Shown here piece by piece: positions 54,670 through 64,000 of a DNA stretch of 64,000 nucleotides. The translations under genes and the position numbers were made by a program. The notes beneath the pieces were generated by a model, which was given only the letters and a program-made list of their open reading frames with translations, was not told the DNA's origin and ran no database searches. Position 1 is the first letter of the stretch. Each line of letters opens with the position of its first letter. The stretch is from Temnothorax longispinosus (Eukaryota > Arthropoda > Insecta > Hymenoptera > Formicidae), in contig NC_092366.1 of NCBI RefSeq assembly GCF_030848805.1, positions 18,232,620 to 18,296,619 on the forward strand, read 5' to 3'.

Positions 54670-56398
54670 ATGGAGGGTGCCAACGGTCAGCTGCAGACCA
54701 AGTATCAGAAAATCGCCACGGAATACTCAAAAGTGAGCCACCTCTCTCGTATAAGACGTAAAGGCAGATATTTGTTGTATTTACGATAGGAGAGCGCGCC
54801 GGCCCCTCGCTCTGTCCGTTTGCTTATTTAATGTATCCTAAAAGGGGGAATGACCATTTGCAGATTCGTGCGCAAGCGAACGTTCTGAAGAAGGCTGTGA
54901 TAGAGGAGCAGGCGCGCAACGCGGACATCCGGAATCAGCTGAAGGAGAAGGAGGTGGTGTTTCGTAGGGCCGAGCAGGAGATCGACAGCCTGACGTTTCG
55001 CAATCAGCAGTTGACGAAGCGTATCACTGTGCTGCAAGAGGAGCTTGACAAGGCGCAGAACAGGCCCAAGAAAGGCAAGGGCAAGGCATCGGAGAACAAC
55101 AGTCAGATCCCATCTCTGCCACCGCCGCCGAATAACATCCTAGACGAGGAATTTCAGAAGAAGATTGTGGAGAATGCTCAATTGTTGTCGCAGATCAGCG
55201 ACAAGGATAGCGAGATTGAAAGTCTGTACGAGAGGATACAGCAATTGGAATGTAAGGTCGACTACTGCGAGAAGTCCAAGGTGGAGTCGGAGTGTCAGTA
55301 TCAGGGCGCCGTAGACAAATTGGAGAGGGAGAGAAATGACTTGCAGAGGAAGTTAAACGACAGGCAGAAACAGGAGGAGACTGTGTCGTGGTCTAGTAAC
55401 GAAGGTAGACGCGATGGCTACGATTTCGATGCGAGAGGAGCGCTCTCGAATCATCGTCAGACAGAACCGTCACCGTTCTCTTCGCCGTCTGCCTCGCGTA
55501 GATCGTCGAAATCGCTCGGGGAAGGAAAGCCGCAAAAGTCACAAGAAGAAAGTAATGAATTTCTCTATGCAAAATCATGCGACCTAGAGAAGGAAATTAA
55601 TCACTGGAAGGCCCAGTATCATATACTCAAGATAAAATATGACGAACTAGAACAAAGAGAGCCTACGACAACTTCGCAAATCGATGGCGACACATTAGAA
55701 CCTATAGAAGTGAATAATATGGTATGTATTATCATCTGTGTTTCCCACTCTTCTGAAATAAATATATATATTTCACATTTAACTAAATTACATGTATCAA
55801 CTTTTTTTGCTGACAGATTGGGAAATTGAGCGCACCTTTTGCCATACCGGAAGAGATCGAAGCTCGTGAATTAAAAATTAGGGATTACTTCCTAGAAGAA
55901 ATTGAGAGATTAACGAACGAAAAACACGTCTACCACATAAAAAACTTAGCTATGGCCGCCAATGTAATGAGACATTTTATTAATTCTTATTTTCTTAGTA
56001 AATGTGCGAAACGTCCCCCGTAATCTCCGTCATGTAATGTAAAAATTTGTCGTTTGTGTTTTAGAGCGAAGTTATGCACGTGCAGTTAGATACGAGCGAA
56101 TCAAAGAGAGAGAAGTGCGAAGCGGCGCTATTAGAGACACTTTCCAATTATAACGGTATACAAAAAGAGAAAGAGGCGCAAGAGGTGAATTACAAGGTAC
56201 AGCTCAATACTATGAGCGAACATCTTGCCAATATGAACGAGAAGCTTATCTTCCAAACGGAGGCGATACAACAACTGAGATTTGAACTAGCTAATAAGGT
56301 AAAGATGCACAGGTATACGAGGAACAGTCACTTGTGAGAGCGTTTAATATCGAGGATGTAATTTCTTTCAGAATAGTAAAAAAGGAAAACAGAAGTGA
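54670..56398 (+). CDS. PPP1R21: PPP1R21 (KLRAQ motif-containing coiled-coil protein)
   Basis: Coding exons are 54,670-54,732, 54,864-55,721, 55,817-55,963, 56,065-56,298 and 56,372-56,398. All are joined in phase 0 and give 442 aa. The start has G at -3 and +4. Residues 1-25 (MEGANGQLQTKYQKIATEYSK, then IRAQ) and the following coiled coil with IDSLTFRNQQLTKR match the N-terminal KLRAQ domain of vertebrate PPP1R21. A Ser-rich linker lies near residues 225-250. Residues 357-442 (VQLNTMSEHLANMNEKL, ending NSKKGKQK) match its C-terminal end. In vertebrates this protein is the Fy-2 subunit of the Rab5-binding FERRY complex on early endosomes and a putative PP1 regulator. It is about 340 aa shorter than the human protein because the middle region is absent; the introns (131, 95, 101 and 73 bases) are too short to hide it. 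Convergent with ISCA2. Confidence 0.93.
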
Positions 56399-56726
56399 TC
56401 CAGGTCAGAATTGCAAAGAACAATCATTGACATTCCATTCAGTGGTATGGTTTAATCACGATCATAAATTTCTATTATGTACATAATATAGCTCATACCT
56501 GAAAACCACTGGTTTTGCATACTCACATCTTTAGCCTGAAAAGTGCTAAAGAGCTCTCTAACTCGATGTTACATTATTTATGAAATCAAAATAAAAATCT
56601 CTCATCGACAACGTTCTTTTCGTGGACGTTTACGTTATAAGTTTAACTCTTCTATGTTGCATATGTGCAACGATAATTCTGATTTGCTCATACTTATTTA
56701 CAGTAATGTACCAACTCTTGGTACGG

Positions 56727-56732
56727 AATAAA
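56727..56732 (+). terminator. Poly(A) signal AATAAA, probably PPP1R21
   Basis: Canonical AATAAA 329 bases after the PPP1R21 stop. A second one at 56,990-56,995, only about 95 bases beyond the ISCA2 stop codon on the other strand, is an alternative and would make the two 3' ends overlap. Confidence 0.5.
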
Positions 56733-57087
56733 TTTTACCATCTAAATTCATTAACAAAGAGATGCATAAATCTTCTTTTGGTATCACTTATAAGACATTT
56801 AGTTAGACCGTTTATAGTTAAAATGTAAACTGATACTACGATTGTAAATTATAAGCCGTTCTTTCTATATTAAAAGAGAATGTGTGTAAGAGACATGTAC
56901 AGCTACTGTTTATAGTAGGTGTTGTGATAAAAATAATATATATTCGCGCCAAAGCAATTGTATGTATTGCTCTGCACGTATTAATTATAAATAAAGTATA
57001 ATTAATCTTCGGTAAACAGTTTTGAAGTTTACATAAAATCACAAGCCAGCGCTCTTACTAGTCAACAGTGCGTACATCCATCGTTGT

Positions 57088-57925
57088 CTACTCTACTTTA
57101 ATAGCGAAGCTAGCACCGCAGCTACATCCCTGTTCCGCTAAAGGATTGTTTGTTATTCTAAAGGCAGATCGTATCAATTCCGTATGGAACTCTATCGTCG
57201 ATCCCTTCACGTATTCTAACGACGTCGAGTCTATTACTACCTTAGTGCCATCCTTCTGAAATATTCTGTAACATAAGAAACAAGGGGTTTCTATCGATCG
57301 TACATTATTTGCAGAAAAACTATGCGTATCTGAACGCACACCTGTCGTCCTCCTGTACGTTTGGATCCAAGTCGAACTTGTACTGAAATCCAGAGCAACC
57401 ACCGCCTTCCACGGTAATTCTCAGACACGCTCCATTGTCGGCTATTTCCTTCAAACGCTTCACGCAGCTGTCACTGATGATCAAATCATCTGTAGGCTTG
57501 ACAGCAGTGTTCGTTGACACTCCTCGGGATGATGTAACCATGGATACATTGTACCATGGTGAGCTGGAAATAAATCAGGAATCTTTGTATTGATTATATT
57601 TTTATTTTTTTATGTTTCAATATTTTTTAATACAATTACTAATAAAAGAAATATATTTTTTATTGAAGTACATAAAATATCTATATATACTTATATATTG
57701 AACTCTACACAAAATATATGTATATTGCGAGATGTATGTGATTATACGTTTTCACGTTTTAAGATAATGTAATAAAATGTTATATATTACGTAACATGAA
57801 CATGTGAGATTTAGCGTGCCAACGAGAGAAAATTTAAATATTACTCACACCAACAATCGAGAGAAATACCGATTCGCCACAAAGTTTGAAGACAGGCCCC
57901 ACATGACATGGGTTAACTTCGCCAT
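57088..57925 (-). CDS. ISCA2: ISCA2, mitochondrial iron-sulfur cluster assembly 2
   Basis: Minus-strand exons are 57,925-57,849, 57,563-57,342 and 57,265-57,088, giving 158 aa. The start has an ideal context (A at -3, G at +4). Exon 1 ends with two bases of a Val codon completed by exon 2. Exon 2 ends with AG, completed by A to restore the Arg of EDDR-IFQKDG. Residues 1 to about 45 are basic, hydroxylated and free of acidic residues (MAKLTHVMWGLSSNFVANRY...), a typical mitochondrial presequence. The mature part is the A-type HesB/IscA fold with VEGGGCSGFQYKFDLD and EQGCSCGASF. The three conserved cysteines are C82, C147 and C149. In known systems ISCA2 works with ISCA1 and IBA57 to build 4Fe-4S clusters for aconitase, lipoate synthase and complex I. 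Length and motifs are normal. It is transcribed divergently from Atg14 and convergently with PPP1R21. Confidence 0.96.
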
Positions 57926-58580
57926 GTTTCTCACACGGATGTCAGCTCACTATCAGCTGTCGAGTTCGTTCCAAATTTTGCCGCCAACTTTAAGCGTAAT
58001 TTACAAATAATTGAGAAACGGTCCACGCGATATTTTAGCACGAACCAATCGTAATGTAATGCCTCTGATGAACCATCATCTGATTGGTCAGGTCAGGTTA
58101 AAAAATAAATAAATTGCAATAAATTGTTCAGAAAATTTGAAGAAATAGTTTTAAAAAATTCAAACAGACCCTAATCTCGAGGATGTGAATGACAGAACTT
58201 CCATAAGAAAAGAGTAATGAAAGTATTAAAGGATAAATCTGGAGAAAGAAAGCGACATTTTCCTCATCGAACGGCATTGGTCGGAAATCATCGCGTGACG
58301 TCAGGGCGAAAGACACACAGCTTTGGACTTTTTGGAGCGAACGACGGGACGAGGGGGTAGAGAAGAAGGGCGCGCGGCGCAGCGCAGCGCGGCGGCGCGA
58401 GTAAATAGTCGCGGATCAGCTGATGAGGCACAACACAAGAACACAACACAAGCCAGTCGGAGGAAGAGGAGGAGGGCCCATCGTTTTCCCGCTGCCGTTG
58501 CCATTGCACTTGCCACCGCTGCCTGCTGCCTGCTGCTGCTGTTGCTGCTGCCGCTGTCGTCGCTGTCGCTGCTGTTGGTT
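57926..58580. promoter_or_regulatory. Shared divergent promoter of ISCA2 and Atg14
   Basis: Only 655 bases separate the two start codons. The stretch contains three CCAAT boxes (58,045-58,049 plus strand; 58,083-58,087 and 58,276-58,280 minus strand), which suggest NF-Y control. It also has a perfect CRE/ATF palindrome TGACGTCA at 58,296-58,303 and a tandem GGTCA motif at 58,086-58,095. No TATA box is obvious. From about 58,350 it becomes CpG-rich, as expected of the Atg14 leader. The motif assignments are read from sequence; their use is inference. Confidence 0.65.
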
Positions 58581-58668
58581 ATGGCGACGAGTAGCTCCGA
58601 CGGCTCCTGCACCGCGCCCGCGGACTTCCAGCTCTCGTCCGAGCTCGAGGACGCGTCGAGTCGCCTGA
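58423..58668 (+). other. Upstream ORF overlapping the Atg14 start
   Basis: An ATG at 58,423 (weak context, C at -3) opens an 81-codon frame that is not the Atg14 frame and closes at 58,668, 85 bases after the Atg14 start triplet. The product would be Cys/Arg-rich and low in complexity, so it is unlikely to be a functional protein. If transcription begins upstream of 58,423 it could lower Atg14 translation. Confidence 0.35.
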
Positions 58669-61278
58669 GCATGAACCTGCTCAAGTGCCCGTTGTGCCAT
58701 AACAGCCGTCGGATTTTTTATTGCCGCCAGTGCGTCCAGAATGGGGATTTTATACATTCGAACACCGTCTACTCCGAACGGTGCGTCTGATGTCACGTTT
58801 ATCTTCTCTTTTATATTTTCCGCGAACGGAGCAGCTCGCTGGTTTTTTCTCTTTTTTTTTCTTACATCTTTAAGATCCGACCGAGGCCATGGAGCGCGTT
58901 ATTTCTGAGAATACGTTATAGCTGTCTAGTGAGGTTGCTCCGGAACTGCTCAACTCGCTCGAGCTGTGGTTGTGAGTTATAATTACCGATGATGTTATTT
59001 AGGTTCGCGGATAAGCAGATGCGGCTGGTACGGCTGAAGGCTGCTAGAGCCCAGCTGGAGGAGAAGTGCATGAAGGCTCTCGAGAGGCACAAGCAAAGGG
59101 ATAAACTGGTACCTGTAGAAATAATAATTATCTTCCGTTTTATAAAGCTGTAATGATATCCATATGTAAAGAGACAATGGACGTTATTCTTTATAGATAC
59201 ACATTTATTTTAATACCTGAGCATGAAGAAGTTCCCTGCCAACAAGTCCGTCTTTTTAATGTAGTTAAATGAAAGCTGTTATACAGAAAATTATCACGTA
59301 ATTTGAACAAATGCATGTAATCGTGCAATTAGCAAGTAAAATATTATCTTGGTCAACATGTTTACTGCAGTGATGCAACATTTCATTTTGAACCTGTAAT
59401 TTCAGATTTGTGATATAAATACGTGTAAAGAAAGAGTGAGACTACTTCAGTCTTTAGTAAATGAAACAAAGCAAAGTATCTTTAGAGGTAAGATTTAAAA
59501 TCTGCAAGTGATAATATACTTGATCTATAACTATCTCTCTCCCATTAATTACTTAATCTTTTTTTTCTTTACACGTAGGCCAGCAACGTTTGGATGTTTT
59601 GAAAGATGTTAATCATCAGTTGGGCTTTCGAGTGCCACGGCACGAGGACAGAATAGAGAAATTACATCGTTATGTTAATGGCTTGAAAGTAAAGCAGGAG
59701 AAACAGAAGGAAGCTGTGGACAGGAAAAGGGAGCAATTAAAGAAAGTTATCAGAACTGCCGCCAAGCAGTTGATTCAGTATATTTTTCCCTTATCTAAGG
59801 TCCAACCAAATAGAAGGTATTAGATTTTATCTAAAAAATCTTTCTCTTCAACCACACAGATATTCTAAATATAAAATGTATTGATTTTAATATTAGAATA
59901 CACACACACATTTTAATTATAATACTTATTACTAATTCTTATATTATTACTCACTTATATTATTACATGCACAATGACATAGAATTGCTAAAAATGTCGA
60001 TCTCGTAGATTGTTAATATATTATAGTTTGTTATTTATAGTTTGGTTGTTATTTATAGTTTGTGCAACAGCGAGGACAGCGACAGTGCCACTTCGGATAT
60101 CCTTACTAGCGCATTAGCAGATGCATCAGGTACGTCATATGTACGGGGTAGGTGGATTAGCGAGAAAGAAAGTTCTTTGGAAATTCATCATTGTATAGTT
60201 GAACCAACGTTACCAGCGACAGGAGACTACAGCGCTTATTCTCTTTGGGGTAATTGTATTTATTCCTATATTGATTAACGATATTATACGTATTAATACA
60301 TAAGTATAATCGTGTTACATTTAGTTGCAGCAAATAAAGATGGAGTACCAGGTACGAACAAAGAAAATGCGATGCACAATCCAGCGTATAATATCAGTGC
60401 TGCTTTGACGTACGCTACACAATTGGTTAACGTTCTTGCCTATTATATTAATGTAAGACTACCATACAAAATTACTTGCGGGTATGTATCAAGAGTTATA
60501 TATATGCTACGTGCAGATATATTCTTTGTTTTTCTCTTTCTGTCTATTTTTATTAACCTTAGTTATTATAATGTATGAACAAAGCTGTTTGTAATATTTT
60601 CTTCATCCCGCTTATGTTCTTTCAGAGAGTTTTGCGGAAATGAGTTGTCGGACCAAAAATTCGCTAGAAAAGTAGCAAGGCTAAATAGTAATGTATTACA
60701 TTTGTGTCTTACGCAAAATACGAAAATAGAAGTTTTACATCCCATGCATACATTACAAAACCTGATGCATTTGCTCAATACTGAAATTAGTGATCTCGGA
60801 AGGTAATTCACAAGAATTTTACTGATTTTAATAAATAGAATCGAATTTGCAAAATTATGATAACCATATCTGTGTATCGTACGTTATAGAATTGGACCAA
60901 TGGAAGTTGATCCGTCTGTAATAGCACAACTTCACAATCAATTAGTTCCTGATTTGGAAAATAGCGATGATTCAGCTTCCGATGAAGAAGACCTGTGTTG
61001 GGGATGGGAGGCTGTAAGTCATACTTCTGTAAGTTATATACGCTTCTCTATAACGAATCTCGAGCAATGGAAACATGATTGACGGGTGCTTGTATTCATG
61101 GTGGTATATTATGTAGGTACCAAGTATCGCTTGTCCCGAAATGGCAGTACCTACTTCTGGTGCGATGATTAGTCAGCAATCTTCTAGTATGCAAGTGCAT
61201 CAGAGCGTTGCTGGTGGCTTGGTAACAAGTGCGGCAGCCAGTATCGCTTCGATTTGGCGAGGTTGGACTAATAAATAA
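58581..61278 (+). CDS. Atg14: Atg14 / Barkor, autophagy subunit of the Vps34-Beclin complex
   Basis: Nine coding exons give 478 aa (human about 492): 58,581-58,780, 59,003-59,108, 59,406-59,487, 59,579-59,816, 60,059-60,249, 60,325-60,481, 60,626-60,802, 60,890-61,013 and 61,117-61,278. All junctions are GT-AG and keep phase. The N-terminus has the Cys repeat CPLC...CRQC (C36, C39, C48, C51), followed by GDF and ERFADKQMRL as in vertebrate ATG14. Residues ~70-190 are a charged coiled coil for Beclin 1 and Vps34 binding. The core has VRGRWISEKE, TGDYSAYSLW, NPAYNISAALTYATQLVNVL and GEFCGNELSDQKFARKV. An acidic patch (NSDDSASDEED) precedes the C-terminal LVTSAAASIASIWRGW, matching the membrane-curvature-sensing BATS segment. 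Atg14 brings PI3-kinase complex I to autophagosome formation sites. The ATG at 58,581 (G at -3 and +4) is the only in-frame start seen before the Cys motif. Confidence 0.96.
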
Positions 61279-61572
61279 CTTTTTCCTTTTGACCAATAAG
61301 TTTCTTTCGATATAGATATATTCACTGTATATTTCAAATTCTTCAAATCAAAGGACAGAAACTCCGAAGAGGTGCTTCGAAGTAAAAATGATATTTATAT
61401 TATTATAATATTTGTATATCATAGGGGAAAACGGACGTGATTTGAAATCAACATGTAAATATGAATTTCTTAACTTACACGTGACATTCAAAGTAGTTCA
61501 AATACGCTGTGACAGATTCCGTTAGATCTGATATCTAACTTAGCTCGAATCTAAAGTAACTAGAGAAGGATT

Positions 61573-61594
61573 AATAAACTGGCTGTTTAATAAA
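61573..61594 (+). terminator. Twin poly(A) signals, probably Atg14
   Basis: Two AATAAA hexamers (61,573-61,578 and 61,589-61,594) lie about 295 and 311 bases after the Atg14 stop codon, the first canonical signals in that direction. Confidence 0.55.
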
Positions 61595-62862
61595 TTTACG
61601 GACATTTTATATTTCAATTGCACCACACGAAAATATTAAATTAGATTGTGATATATTAAAATGTATACTAATGGTCTACAAAACAAGATGTATGTTAATT
61701 AGCACAGAGATGTATACCGATATATAGAATTTGTTATGGTAGAACATATAAATATGCAATGACTGCCTTTTCTATGCTCATCGCTCATGCGATCATATAT
61801 CCCTACAAGTAAGATATCCTTCCCTCTATTAAATATGTCATTAAATAATCATTAATATATTTTATATTGCCGGACTCATTTCATGCAGAATTAGTATTAG
61901 AATCTGTATAAAAGTCTTTGTGAACATATCTTAAGATTGTAACTAATTTTTTGCTATTTTTTGGTTGGCGACAAGAATCTTCGATTGCAATAACATAATG
62001 CATTTGTTGCTAAATAATATTGAATAAATCAGTGTATTTATTCGATATGCTAAAATAAGTGCTGAAATATTTTGGTCAATTTTTGGTTGTGAAGAATACG
62101 TACATTACATTATTTATTATATGTGAGAGACTATTGTGTATTTTTTACCATAGAGTATAAAAATAAGATTTGTTAGACATTTTATACTTAATAGTATAAG
62201 GGAAAAGTATTGTAAAGTACATTACGTTAACTGATTTGATTATATTAAGTATATTAAGACGAGAGCATTGATAAAAATAGTATTGTGGTCATTGTAGAAT
62301 ATATGATCATCCATAAGAAATTAGTACACAGTTCTATAAAATAGATAGTTAATAATATGGTTTTCAAATTTTAATATTTAGTCCAGTCAATCTACAATAA
62401 TCCTATTTTATTTTTGTACAGTGCATTGAACTTCATATTTTTTAGAAATAGTAACTTATTCCTGGTTATCCGATGTCTTGAAGACCAGGGTGAAGATAGT
62501 TAATAATTTGTTGACAATTGTGAAGTCAACGTAAATGTAGACATAATATATTTCATAATTATATGATGAAAATGCTTTTTGTGAAACATTTATCATCAGA
62601 CATTAAAATTTCTTATAAACCGAATATTTTTTTTAGACGCTATAAGAATAAAAACACGAGAAAAGATGTGGGTAGACAAATAGATACTTATTCATTACAA
62701 TGCTGCATAATTTTCTTATGCACATATCCAATTTTCTGAATAATGTTACAGCGTTTTATAAACATATGACAGAGAGGAAAAAATTTTCACAAATTACAAT
62801 ATTGAAATGTTATCAAACATAAATCTACATATAATTTAGCACAATTGTATATCTTATTTAAT

Positions 62863-62955
62863 AACATATATACATATATATATATATGTATGTATGTATA
62901 TATGTTTATGTGTGTGTGTGTGTGTTGGTGTATGTGTGTGTGTGTGTATGTGTGT
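62863..62955. repeat. Compound TA / TATG / TG microsatellite
   Basis: TA units pass through TATG units into interrupted TG runs over about 90 bases. Confidence 0.92.
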
Positions 62956-64000
62956 AATTATTTTGACATGGTTGCTGTTTGTAGTATTAAAACAGGCGTT
63001 ACCAGTACATATTTTAAATTAGATAATATTTAAGTTGGAGTAGATAATGGCAAATTTGAATTATACAAAGCGCAACAATTTAAATCACATTTTTGGAAAT
63101 GTACAATAAAATGTATGAAATAGCGTAAGTATTTCATATGTATGTGGGCGTGTGTGGATGGGCGAATATACAGTTTTTATCTTACCGTAAAATGGCTATG
63201 TTTTATCTGAACAAAGATGCATTGTGATACCTCGAATAAACTAGGATCTGTTTTTTTATTGTTATTGCTGTATATTTAAGTAATATCAATAAGAAAAATC
63301 GCATACTTTTTAAATATATCAATAACGGTATGCCCATACCATTTTAGATCTTTTGTATCATCTTCAATATTTTGGAATAAACATGTAAAAATAATCTTTG
63401 TAGTGTTGTATTTATATATAAGTGAATGCATACCTTCTTATATATGTATATGTATATGCTACTGAACCAGTATAATAAATTCGCTAGTAGGCAGATCGAA
63501 GGAATAAGAAATGCCAGATAAATAAGTCTTGTATAATAGAAAAAGAAATACATAAATATTGGTTTCTATTTTCATATAAAAAGCAAAGAGGTTTATTTTA
63601 TTTAGGGTCGAATAAAATTGCTTTAATTGCATAAGAAGTGCAATACAACCAAATATAATATAAAAAAATTAACTACGCCTTGAAGCCTGTTATGCATACA
63701 ATTATACAGCAATATCAAGTGAAGAATACATCAATTTTCTACAGTTACATAATATACATTGTGTTTACATGTGAATTATGCTATGTTCATTTTTTTCATT
63801 AAAATAAACTAAATGTAATTTTACATGTATCAATCCAAAGAAATATATATATAAAATCCTAGAATAGCCTTTTTAACATTATGGGCAATATATTGGATTT
63901 CTAATTTAATAACCAAGAGTAATCTTATAATAATTTAACATTTTTACATAGTTATCAGTTACTTATGTAGCATAATTTTACTTCAAAGTTATGATTATCT

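Larger units (their letters stand above)
61279..64000. other. 3' flank of Atg14, AT-rich, no further gene seen
   Basis: Strongly AT-rich sequence without a supportable open frame on either strand. It should contain the Atg14 3' untranslated region. The first poly(A) signals lie about 300 bases after the stop, with another at 62,023-62,028, so longer 3' ends are possible. A TA/TG microsatellite sits at about 62.86-62.96 kb. Nothing is recognised near the right edge. Confidence 0.6.

Overview
This window looks like insect nuclear DNA, most likely from an ant or another hymenopteran. The clues are short GT-AG introns (mostly 73-300 bases), insect-like versions of conserved eukaryotic proteins, abundant CpG, strong local swings between GC-rich and AT-rich sequence, and many GA, AT and GAC microsatellites. 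The species assignment is inference. There is no bacterial-type gene organisation, no CRISPR array and no recognisable rRNA or tRNA gene.

Layout. Bases 1 to about 54,600 hold no gene I can identify. This is a mosaic of GC-rich blocks, where long open frames appear on both strands by chance, and AT-rich blocks with microsatellites, small inverted-repeat elements and palindromes. Two short stretches on the minus strand look like 5' coding exons of an unidentified gene that would run leftwards: an ATG exon ending in a strong donor at 52,100, and an internal exon at 14,357-14,418 with a good acceptor and donor. If they belong together, the intron between them is about 37.7 kb, and most of the window would be the 5' intron and regulatory territory of that gene.

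Bases 54,670-61,278 hold a compact cluster of three genes whose exon structures can be read completely. First is PPP1R21 (KLRAQ coiled-coil protein, plus strand, 5 coding exons, 442 aa). Second is ISCA2 (mitochondrial iron-sulfur assembly protein, minus strand, 3 exons, 158 aa), convergent with PPP1R21. Third is Atg14 (autophagy-specific subunit of the class III PI3-kinase complex, plus strand, 9 coding exons, 478 aa), divergent from ISCA2 across a 655-base shared promoter with three CCAAT boxes and a full CRE palindrome. Bases 61,279-64,000 are AT-rich 3' flank of Atg14.

How the genes relate. PPP1R21 is an endosomal (FERRY complex) coiled-coil protein, Atg14 directs Vps34-Beclin to autophagy, and ISCA2 matures mitochondrial 4Fe-4S proteins. 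They are housekeeping neighbours and not a pathway, although two act in endosome/autophagosome biology. The points most worth a second look are the apparently missing middle region of PPP1R21, the candidate minus-strand gene with a giant intron, and the TIR-bearing MITE with a TA duplication. Also notable are an upstream ORF overlapping the Atg14 start and a pair of hairpins near 42.7 kb. I found no convincing wholly new biological system.
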